DNA of 9,649 bases from a bacterium (lineage in GTDB: Bacteria; Patescibacteriota; Minisyncoccia; Minisyncoccales; GCA-002788555). The stretch is taken from contig JAGGUF010000024.1 in assembly GCA_021158595.1 (NCBI GenBank), positions 1 through 9,649 of the forward strand, written 5' to 3'. Shown piece by piece: positions 1 through 5,575 of this stretch. Below the pieces are notes generated by a model that saw nothing but the letters and a program-made list of their open reading frames with translations, was not told the DNA's origin and ran no database searches. Position 1 is the stretch's first letter; each line of letters opens with the position of its first letter. A program made the translations under genes and the position numbers.

Positions 1-19
1 ATATAGGTGGGGGAGGGAG
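1..19. repeat. Right half of the GC-rich intergenic palindrome, cut by the window edge
   Basis: The first bases read ATATAGGTGGGGGAGGGA, which matches the right arm of the complete palindrome at 8345-8392 and closely matches copies at 2030-2054 and 2702-2723. The left arm presumably lies before the window. Confidence 0.75.
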
Positions 20-38
20 AAATTCTCTCTGTATTTTG

Positions 39-111
39 AATTGTCATTTTGTCGCCCAGCCCCACTTTTGCTTCAAAAGTGGGGCTGGACGACAAAACCT
101 ACCTGACAATT
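39..111. repeat. Long hairpin ending one base before the ftsQ start codon
   Basis: A near-perfect inverted repeat. Positions 56-70 pair with 74-88 (15 bp, 3-base loop CTT), then after a C/A mismatch 47-54 pair with 90-97 (8 bp), then after a 6-base bulge (98-103) 39-46 pair with 104-111 (8 bp). There is no T-run after either arm, so it does not look like a standard intrinsic terminator. Its outer arm ends at 111 and the ATG of the next gene is at 113, so if it were transcribed the start region would sit at the foot of the stem. The GTCGCCCAGCCC part recurs at 8265-8276. Confidence 0.85.
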
Positions 112-112
112 T

Positions 113-910
113 ATGCGAAGGAGAAATAAAATCTATTTTAGATATAGAAGAAAAAAAAGAGTTATCTTGAATTCTCATAGGGGTTTAGATTTTGTCTTAA
201 TATTAATATTTATTTTTGTTCTTGGTTGGTTTTTGTTTAAAACACCCTATTTTAGCATTAAAAAGGCGGATATTCTTAAAGATAGTTGTTCTCTTTCTTC
301 TTGCTTTAATACTGGAGTAGATAGAGAAATTAAGAAATTCATTGACAAAAGAAATAATTTTTTTCTTTTGAACCTGAATGAACTTTCCTATAATATTAAG
401 AGTAAGTTTCCCTGGATTAGGGAGGTTGAGGTTAAGAAAAAATTTCCTGATGCTGTTTTAATAAGGATAATAAATAGAAAACCTGTAGCGATTTTCTGTC
501 AAAAAGAAGATTCTTGTTTTTTACTTTCAGAGGATGGTGTAATCTTTTCTTCTTTTAAAGAAGAGGAGAGTAAGAAAGAGTTAGTTGTTATCTTCAGTAG
601 CGGAGAAAAGACATTCCGGCTTGGGCAAAGGGTGATAGAGGAAGATGTGGTTTCTAATCTCATTTTTTTGAATAAGGAACTAAAGAAATTGGAAATTTCT
701 CTAAAAAAAGTAGAGATATCACCATTTGAGATAAGGGCAGAGACAGATAAAAACTTTAAAATTCTTTTTTCCAAAAACACTTATTTTAGAAAACAAATTG
801 AAATACTTATTAAAACTCTCCAAAAGATAATTTCAAAACAAGAGCAGGAGCATCTTCAATACATTGATCTTAGAGGAGTAGAAGAAGGAGGAAGGATATA
901 TTGGAAGTAG
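113..910 (+). CDS. ftsQ: FtsQ/DivIB-type cell-division protein with POTRA domain
   Basis: This 265-residue protein has a basic N-terminus (MRRRNKIYFRYRRKKR), one membrane segment at about residues 25-43, and then an extracytoplasmic part. Residues about 46-124 form a POTRA domain, with FSIKKADI at its start, the NFFLLNLNEL stretch, and FPWIREVEVKKKFPDAVLIRI leading to NRKPVAIF, which is the classic FtsQ pattern. The end, YIDLRGVEEGGRIYW, matches the usual FtsQ C-terminus. In the family the protein joins FtsB and FtsL in the divisome at the septal membrane. The length is normal. The ATG at 113 is the first start in frame that keeps the basic tail; no Shine-Dalgarno sequence precedes it, only the foot of a long hairpin. 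Four cysteines lie outside the membrane in two close pairs (C59/C64 and C129/C135), which is unusual. A 50-base gap with its own candidate promoter separates it from pilM. Confidence 0.88.
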   Translation: MRRRNKIYFRYRRKKRVILNSHRGLDFVLILIFIFVLGWFLFKTPYFSIKKADILKDSCSLSSCFNTGVDREIKKFIDKRNNFFLLNLNELSYNIKSKFPWIREVEVKKKFPDAVLIRIINRKPVAIFCQKEDSCFLLSEDGVIFSSFKEEESKKELVVIFSSGEKTFRLGQRVIEEDVVSNLIFLNKELKKLEISLKKVEISPFEIRAETDKNFKILFSKNTYFRKQIEILIKTLQKIISKQEQEHLQYIDLRGVEEGGRIYWK

Positions 911-913
911 TTT

Positions 914-941
914 TTGAGATTTTCTAAAAAATAGTTATAAT
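914..941 (+). promoter_or_regulatory. Candidate sigma70-type promoter for pilM
   Basis: TTGAGA at 914-919 and a perfect TATAAT at 936-941 are separated by 16 bases. Transcription would begin near 948, giving a leader of only about 13 bases before the pilM ATG at 961. It lies in the gap just after the ftsQ stop codon. This is a match by eye only and AT-rich sequence gives such matches by chance. Confidence 0.5.
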
Positions 942-960
942 ATTTTAATTAAAATGGTTT

Positions 961-2019
961 ATGCTTTTTGGTAAACCTCCATCAGTATTGGGAATTGATA
1001 TTGGGACAACCTCGATAAAAGTGGTTGAACTTCAAAAAGAGAGAGGAGGGGTAAAACTAAGAAATTATGGAGAATTTTTTTCTCCTGAGAGAGAATTGCT
1101 TCCGGTGAAAACAAGTTTTATATCCTTTTTTGAAGAAGAGATAGCAGATTTTTTAAAGAAGATTCTAAAGGAGGCAAAAATTGAGACAAAGAATGCCCAT
1201 TTCTCTCTCCCGCTTTTTTCCAGTTTTTTTACCATTATCAATCTTCCATTGATGAAACCTGATGAGATCCCAGAGGCAGTAAAACTTCAGGCTCATCAGT
1301 ACATTCCTGTTCCTGTGGAGGAGGTGGTTCTTGACTGGAGTATAATTGAGGAAGAGGAGGCCCTTTTTGAAAATAAGATTCAGGTACTTTTGGTGGCTGT
1401 GCCTAAGGATGTGATAAACAAATATGTAAGAATAGCCAGGCTTCTTGGTCTTTCTCTTAAGACCTTAGAGGTGGAAAGTTTTTCTGAAGCCAGAGCATTG
1501 GTTAAAGAAGACAAAAGACCAACATTAATAATAGATATTGGAGGAAGAACAACTAATATAATTATTGTTGATAAAGGCTTTATTAGACTTTGTCATAATT
1601 TAGATTTTTCTGGTTTTGCTTTAACAAGAACCCTTTCTAAGAGATTAGGTATCTCTTTAAAAAGAGCAGCAGAGTTTCAGAAGGCTAAGGGTCTCAAGAA
1701 GGAGATAGGAGGTTTGGTCAGATCTGCCTTACTTCCGGCTATAGATAAAATGATTTTTGGAGTAGAGAGGGCAATGAATACCTATTTAGCCCAGCATCCC
1801 AAAAGAAAAATAGAGAGAATTATTCTCAGTGGGGGAACGGCGAATATGCCCGGACTTTGTGATTATATTTCTTCAAAGTTTGAGATCAAAACTGAAATTG
1901 CAGATCCATTTAAAGAGATAGAGTTTCCTTCCGTCTTGGAGGAGGTAATAAAAGAAATAGGACCTTCCTTTTCGGTAGCAGTAGGTCTGGCTTTAGCAGA
2001 ATTTGAGAAAAAGAAATAA
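961..2019 (+). CDS. pilM: Type IV pilus assembly ATPase-fold protein PilM
   Basis: A 352-residue cytoplasmic protein of the actin/FtsA fold. The first phosphate loop is GIDIGTTSIKVVEL (residues 11-24), the second is IDIGGRTTNIIIV (191-203), and the adenosine motif is ILSGGTANMPGL (288-299), followed by the VGLALAE end typical of PilM. The stretch LPLMKPDEIPEAVKLQAHQYIPVPVEE (95-121) is the PilM-type insertion rather than that of FtsA. PilM forms a cytoplasmic ring bound to the N-terminus of PilN and links PilB/PilT to the membrane parts of the pilus machine. The length is close to the family norm. There is no Shine-Dalgarno sequence; an ATG at 954 is out of frame. pilN follows after 108 bases holding a repeat half-element and a second candidate promoter. 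Confidence 0.95.
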   Translation: MLFGKPPSVLGIDIGTTSIKVVELQKERGGVKLRNYGEFFSPERELLPVKTSFISFFEEEIADFLKKILKEAKIETKNAHFSLPLFSSFFTIINLPLMKPDEIPEAVKLQAHQYIPVPVEEVVLDWSIIEEEEALFENKIQVLLVAVPKDVINKYVRIARLLGLSLKTLEVESFSEARALVKEDKRPTLIIDIGGRTTNIIIVDKGFIRLCHNLDFSGFALTRTLSKRLGISLKRAAEFQKAKGLKKEIGGLVRSALLPAIDKMIFGVERAMNTYLAQHPKRKIERIILSGGTANMPGLCDYISSKFEIKTEIADPFKEIEFPSVLEEVIKEIGPSFSVAVGLALAEFEKKK

Positions 2020-2029
2020 ATTTAGAGAA

Positions 2030-2054
2030 GGAGGGGATACAGGTGGGGGAGGGA
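2030..2054. repeat. Solitary right half of the GC-rich palindrome
   Basis: The string GGGATACAGGTGGGGGAGGG sits directly after the pilM stop codon, with no matching C-rich left arm here. It matches the right arms at 1-19, 2702-2723 and 8371-8392. Confidence 0.75.
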
Positions 2055-2107
2055 AATCTTTCTTGAATTTGTAGATGATTTTTAACATTTATTTTTTAAA
2101 TAAAATA

Positions 2108-2116
2108 TGCTAAAAT
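2108..2116 (+). promoter_or_regulatory. Candidate extended -10 promoter for pilN
   Basis: TGCTAAAAT fits the extended -10 form TGnTAtAAT with one change. A TTAACA at 2082-2087 is too far away (23 bases) to be a normal -35 box, so any promoter here would depend on the extended -10. Transcription would begin near 2123, only about 5 bases before the pilN ATG at 2128, so the transcript would be almost leaderless. Confidence 0.45.
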
Positions 2117-2127
2117 AAAAACTACCT

Positions 2128-2658
2128 ATGGCTATCTCTTTTTTAGAGGAAAAAACCAAAGGAAAGATTAAATTCAAGCCCGATAAGATGTTTTGGACAT
2201 TGCTGGAAGCAATTGTGATATTGCTTTTGGTTTTTGTAGGACTTAAGATTTATAATCTTTCTCTTTCTTCTTATCTTTCAAGTATCAATGAAGAGATTAA
2301 AAAAGTAGATGCAGAGAGAAATCTTGTCTTGGAAAAGGAAATGCAGACAAAGATTAAACTTTTTGAGAAGATAGGACCTCTTTTAAAGTCTCACATCAGA
2401 GCAAAGAAGGTTTTTGACATATTGGAGAGGGATACCTATAGTGAGGCTCAACTTTCTAATTTCAATTTTAATGCAGAAAGCAACACCTTAACCTTTAATG
2501 TTGTTTCTCCCAGTGCCATAGCCCTGGCAATGCAGGTTTCTATCTTCAAAAGTGATCCGGATGTGAAAAAGGTAGAAATTGGGGGTCTTTCTTTTAAAGA
2601 AGGGGCTATTAAATTCCAAATGAAAGTGACCTTAAATCCTGATGTAGTCACTTATTAA
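2128..2658 (+). CDS. pilN: Type IV pilus inner-membrane assembly protein PilN
   Basis: A 176-residue bitopic protein: a short cytoplasmic tail (residues 1-20), one membrane helix (about 22-43), a charged helical stretch likely to form a coiled coil (about 50-100), and a small alpha/beta domain (about 105-173). This is the PilN architecture, and the place between pilM and pilO fits. In the family PilN binds PilM through its N-terminal tail and pairs with PilO in the periplasm or outside the membrane. The usual INLLP tail motif is missing; instead the tail reads MAISFLEEKTKGKIKFK. The same MAISF...TKGK.KF pattern begins the 112-residue protein at 3463, which suggests a shared partner. No Shine-Dalgarno sequence; the start is fixed by the conserved tail and a nearby extended -10 box. 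Confidence 0.88.
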   Translation: MAISFLEEKTKGKIKFKPDKMFWTLLEAIVILLLVFVGLKIYNLSLSSYLSSINEEIKKVDAERNLVLEKEMQTKIKLFEKIGPLLKSHIRAKKVFDILERDTYSEAQLSNFNFNAESNTLTFNVVSPSAIALAMQVSIFKSDPDVKKVEIGGLSFKEGAIKFQMKVTLNPDVVTY

Positions 2659-2662
2659 CTTT

Positions 2663-2723
2663 CCCTCCCCCTCCTGTGTCCTCTCCCTCCTTCTGGAAGG
2701 GGGAGGATACAGGTGGGGGAGGG
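2663..2723. repeat. Complete, imperfect GC-rich palindrome between pilN and pilO
   Basis: The left arm starts with CCCTCCCCCTCCTGTGTCCT and the right arm ends with AGGATACAGGTGGGGGAGGG; they are imperfect reverse complements around the centre CCTTCTGGAAGG (2689-2700). It begins 4 bases after the pilN stop codon. Same family as the copies at 1, 2030, 6735-6810 and 8336-8392. Confidence 0.85.
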
Positions 2724-2734
2724 AGGACATCAGA

Positions 2735-2758
2735 GCGTTATCAAAGTGGTTTACAATT
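2735..2758. repeat. GTTACCAAATTGGTT-type repeat before pilO
   Basis: GCGTTATCAAAGTGGTTTAC and the four bases after it match the string at 6826-6849 at 19 of 24 positions. It also contains a 6-bp stem, AGTGGT at 2745-2750 with ACCACT at 2759-2764. It stops 11 bases before the pilO start. Confidence 0.6.
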
Positions 2759-2769
2759 ACCACTAATCT

Positions 2770-3372
2770 ATGTCCGAAAGAGATGTAAAATTAGTTGTTT
2801 ATGTAGGAGGGATACTTATTGTTTTTCTTCTTTCTTATTTCTTGGTTTATCCCTCGGTTTTAAAGATAAAGGAGACCCAAAAAGAGATTAAAATTGCTGA
2901 GAAGACATTGGAAAGCAAAAAGGCTACCCTTGAAAAAGCAAAAAAACTTTATAAAGAATATAATGAAAGAAAGGCAGATCTTGAAAAGATGAATCAGTTG
3001 CTCTCTCCTGAGCCGGATATTATCTTTCAGTTGATTCAGTTTGAGGCTTTAACCTTAAATAATGGAATGGAGTTAGAGAATATCTCATTTGGTTCACTTG
3101 GAACTTCCGAGAAAGGAGTGGGTATCTTTCCCGTAAGTCTAAAAGTAAAAGGAGATTATCCTCATTTCAAAAATTATCTTGAAGCCTTAGCAAAGAATTT
3201 AAATTTGATAGATGTGAAAACAATAAGTTTCGGTTCTTCAAAGGAAGGAGAGGAGGGTGTATATTCTTTTTCTTTAAAGGTTAATACCTATACTGAAAAA
3301 ACGCCTGAGACAAGAACAGAAAAGAAAACAGAAAAGAAAACAGAGGAGAAAACAGAAAAGGAGAGAAAATGA
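2770..3372 (+). CDS. pilO: Type IV pilus inner-membrane assembly protein PilO
   Basis: A 200-residue bitopic protein with a short N-terminal tail, one membrane helix (about 8-28), a long charged coiled coil (about 32-76) and a C-terminal alpha/beta domain (about 80-174). The segment VSLKVKGDYPHFKNYLEAL (122-140) followed by NLIDVKTISF is the typical PilO signature. PilO pairs with PilN and sets the alignment of the pilus machine. Residues 174-200 form an extra hydrophilic tail of repeated TEKK units coded by a 12-bp tandem repeat; this tail is not part of the core fold. The ATG at 2770 has no Shine-Dalgarno sequence and follows a palindrome plus an AT-rich repeat. It ends in TGA, so TGA is used as a stop here. 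Confidence 0.9.
   Translation: MSERDVKLVVYVGGILIVFLLSYFLVYPSVLKIKETQKEIKIAEKTLESKKATLEKAKKLYKEYNERKADLEKMNQLLSPEPDIIFQLIQFEALTLNNGMELENISFGSLGTSEKGVGIFPVSLKVKGDYPHFKNYLEALAKNLNLIDVKTISFGSSKEGEEGVYSFSLKVNTYTEKTPETRTEKKTEKKTEEKTEKERK
3316..3363 (+). repeat. 12-bp tandem repeat inside the 3' end of pilO
   Basis: Four consecutive copies of ACAGAAAAGAAA at 3316-3327, 3328-3339, 3340-3351 (ACAGAGGAGAAA) and 3352-3363 (ACAGAAAAGGAG), coding for TEKK, TEKK, TEEK and TEKE. The repeat keeps the reading frame, so gain or loss of units would change the tail length without a frameshift. Confidence 0.9.
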
Positions 3373-3374
3373 AG

Positions 3375-3460
3375 TGTTTAGGTTAATAGCGATTAGGGTT
3401 TAGGGTAAATAAGGAATTATTAACTAAACGCTACTCTTCTAATCGCTAAACGCTAACCCA
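3375..3460. repeat. Inverted and direct repeats of the CGCTAAACGCTAA type
   Basis: TAGCGATTAG at 3387-3396 is the exact reverse complement of CTAATCGCTA at 3439-3448, with weaker pairing outside. CTAAACGCTA occurs twice in direct orientation at 3424-3433 and 3446-3455. The block fills nearly the whole gap between pilO and the next gene and ends two bases before its ATG. No coding potential or promoter is evident. Confidence 0.75.
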
Positions 3461-3462
3461 TT

Positions 3463-3801
3463 ATGGCTATATCATTTACTCCAAAAGAGGTAGAAACCAA
3501 AGGGAAAAGAAAATTTTCTATTCCTTTTTGGCTGGTTTGGATTTTAATACCAATTTTAATTTTAGGACCAGTGATATACTTTGTTTTCTTTAAAAAGATA
3601 CCCAAAGAAGAAATTATCATCAAACCAGAAACTAAGGGATTAACTCAAGAAGATTTGGCAAAAATGGAAGAACTCTTAAAAACCTTGAAGGAGCCATTAT
3701 TTCAAAGTTTGAGCCCGGCTGTGCCTAATTTCTTTCTTCAGCCTCCCACTGCTCCTCCTGAGAAAAGAGGTCGCAAAAATCCCTTTGCGCCTGTACCTTA
3801 A
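3463..3801 (+). CDS. Small single-pass membrane protein, PilP-like, in the pilus cluster
   Basis: A 112-residue protein. Residues 1-18 are cytoplasmic and basic (MAISFTPKEVETKGKRKF), 21-43 are a strong membrane helix, 59-77 look helical (LTQEDLAKMEELLKTLKEP), and the end is proline-rich, finishing PPEKRGRKNPFAPVP. The GRKNPFAP ending resembles the RNPF/DPF-type motif of PilP, and the gene lies between pilO and pilB, where pilP-like genes can occur; but the beta domain and lipoprotein signal of classical PilP are absent. Two bases separate its stop from the pilB ATG, so it is surely co-transcribed with pilB. Its N-terminal pattern MAISF...TKGK.KF is shared with PilN. The PilP-like role is an inference; a lineage-specific linker or alignment subunit is equally possible. 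Confidence 0.75.
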   Translation: MAISFTPKEVETKGKRKFSIPFWLVWILIPILILGPVIYFVFFKKIPKEEIIIKPETKGLTQEDLAKMEELLKTLKEPLFQSLSPAVPNFFLQPPTAPPEKRGRKNPFAPVP

Positions 3802-3803
3802 AT

Positions 3804-5531
3804 ATGAATACTGACTTTATTCAATATCTTTTAAGCAAGAATCTACTTTCTCAAGAGCAATTTAATAGTTTACGCGAAGAGAGTGAAAGAACAGGAAGGT
3901 CAATTGAGGATTTAATAATTGCCCGAAGAATTATTCCCGAAAGAGAACTTTTTAGAGAAAAGAGTGATTTTCTGAAAATACCTTTACGCCGAATCTATAA
4001 AGAAGAGATCCCCACCTCTGTTCTGGAGGAGATTTCAGAAGAGGCGGCAAGACACTATAAAATTATTCCATTGAAAAGAGAGAGAAAAGTGCTTGAGGTG
4101 GGAATGGTAAATCCAGAAGACTTCTCTTCTCAGTCGGCTCTTAATTTTATTGCCAAAGAAAAAGGGGTAGAGACGAAGGTTTTCTTAGTTTTACCTTCTG
4201 ATTTTAGGGAGGTGGTTAAGAAATACCGGGCCTTAAAAGAGGAGGTAAGAACAGCCCTTGAGGAACTGGAGAAGGAGGAAGAGAAAGAAAAGAAACCAGA
4301 GGAGAAGGTTGAAAGGGTAATAGAGGAAGCACCTGTTTCAAAAATTGTGGCTGTAATTTTACGTCATGCAGTTGAAGGGAGAGCCTCAGATATTCATATT
4401 GAACCCTTTGGAGAAAGACTTCGGGTGAGATTTAGGGTAGATGGAGTACTATATTCAACCCTTTTTCTGGAGAGAAAAATCCTGCCCTCTATTGTTTCCA
4501 GAATAAAGATTATGTCCAATCTTCGGATTGATGAGACCCGAATTCCTCAGGATGGAAGATTTCATGCTACTATTTTAGGTCGGAAGATTGACTTTAGGGT
4601 GGCTACCATGCCTACTGCTCAGGGAGAAAAGGTGGCTATTCGTGTCCTTGATCCTGAAACTGCGGTAAAAAGACTTCCTCAACTTGGTCTTTCTGGAAGA
4701 AACTTAGAGATTGTAGAGGGGGCAATAAAACTTCCATTTGGATCTTTGATTTTTTGTGGTCCTACTGGATGTGGAAAGACCACTACCCAATATGCAATCT
4801 TGCGGGAACTTAATACCGAAAAGGTAAATATTATCTCTCTTGAGGATCCGGTTGAGTATTGGATTAATGGAGTTAATCAGTCTCAGGTAAAACCAGAAAT
4901 TGGATATACCTTTGCTTCAGGACTTCGTCAGGTAGTAAGACAAGATCCAGATATCATAATGGTGGGTGAGGTGAGAGATAGAGAGACAGCCGAATTAGTT
5001 ACCCACGCTGCGTTAACGGGACACCTTGTCCTCTTTACCCTTCACACTAATAATGCTGTTGGAGCCATTCCTCGTCTTATTGATTTGGGAGTAGAGAAAT
5101 TTTTAATTCCGGCTACTGTGAAGGTAATAATTTCTCAGAGACTGGTTAGACAACTCTGTCCAGATTGCAAGCAACGGGTGAGACCTAATAAAGAAGAAGA
5201 AAGAGTAATTCGAGAGGAGATAGAAAAACTTCCTGAAGAAGTAAGGAAGAAGGTTAAGATTCCCGATCCTCTTTATATTTACAAACCAAAGGGTTGTCCC
5301 AGTTGTGCTTATAAGGGTACTAAGGGAAGAATTGGGATATTTGAGGTTTTAAGGGTTACAGAGGAGATGGAAGAGATAATATTGAAGGAACCATCAGAGA
5401 CAAAAATTGAGCAAGAGGCACGACGTCAGGGAATGATTACCTTAAAACAAGATGGAATTTTAAAGGTACTTGAGGGAATAACATTTTTAGAAGAAGTGTT
5501 GAAGGTAGTAGAGATAAGAGAAGAAATATAA
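3804..5531 (+). CDS. pilB: Type IV pilus extension ATPase PilB (GspE/PilB family)
   Basis: A 575-residue cytoplasmic hexameric ATPase that powers pilus extension. An N-terminal MshEN-type domain (about 1-145) is joined by a charged linker (150-175) to the N2 domain with GRASDIHIEP (192-201). The motor domain has Walker A GPTGCGKTT (319-327), Asp box IISLEDPVEY (343-352), Walker B DPDIIMVGEVRD (381-392) and His box TGHLVLFTLHT (405-415). Four cysteines in two CxxC pairs (C452/C455, C498/C501) form the zinc site that marks PilB/GspE and is absent from PilT. Length is normal for the family. The start lies 2 bases after the previous stop, with no Shine-Dalgarno sequence, which suggests translational coupling. 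GspE of a secretion system is the alternative, but the PilM/N/O/T context favours PilB. Confidence 0.95.
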   Translation: MNTDFIQYLLSKNLLSQEQFNSLREESERTGRSIEDLIIARRIIPERELFREKSDFLKIPLRRIYKEEIPTSVLEEISEEAARHYKIIPLKRERKVLEVGMVNPEDFSSQSALNFIAKEKGVETKVFLVLPSDFREVVKKYRALKEEVRTALEELEKEEEKEKKPEEKVERVIEEAPVSKIVAVILRHAVEGRASDIHIEPFGERLRVRFRVDGVLYSTLFLERKILPSIVSRIKIMSNLRIDETRIPQDGRFHATILGRKIDFRVATMPTAQGEKVAIRVLDPETAVKRLPQLGLSGRNLEIVEGAIKLPFGSLIFCGPTGCGKTTTQYAILRELNTEKVNIISLEDPVEYWINGVNQSQVKPEIGYTFASGLRQVVRQDPDIIMVGEVRDRETAELVTHAALTGHLVLFTLHTNNAVGAIPRLIDLGVEKFLIPATVKVIISQRLVRQLCPDCKQRVRPNKEEERVIREEIEKLPEEVRKKVKIPDPLYIYKPKGCPSCAYKGTKGRIGIFEVLRVTEEMEEIILKEPSETKIEQEARRQGMITLKQDGILKVLEGITFLEEVLKVVEIREEI

Positions 5532-5541
5532 CTTGTGCTAT

Positions 5542-5561
5542 TTAACCAAATTTGTTAGGAA
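5542..5561. repeat. GTTACCAAATTGGTT-type repeat before pilT
   Basis: TTAACCAAATTTGTTAGGAA matches the string at 6827-6846 at about 16 of 20 positions. It fills the middle of the 44-base gap between pilB and pilT and includes the AGGA that could act as ribosome binding site. Confidence 0.45.
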
Positions 5562-5575
5562 AGGTTTTTAATCTT

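Noticed and set aside
39..111. Intrinsic terminator of an upstream gene
   Set aside because: The stem is strong, but no T-run follows on either strand and it abuts the ftsQ start codon; the module recurs in another island, so a repeat is the better description.
961..2019. ftsA
   Set aside because: The actin-fold motifs are shared, but the PDEIPEAVKLQAHQYIPVP insertion, absence of an FtsA C-terminal membrane helix and the following pilN/pilO identify PilM.
2676..2891. Open frame across the pilN-pilO palindrome into pilO
   Set aside because: It translates the repeat and then pilO in the wrong frame; low-complexity start and no family resemblance.
5552..5575. TTG start for pilT, eight codons upstream
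   Set aside because: These codons fall inside a repeat-like string and the ATG at 5576 has a better ribosome binding site and a family-typical N-terminus.
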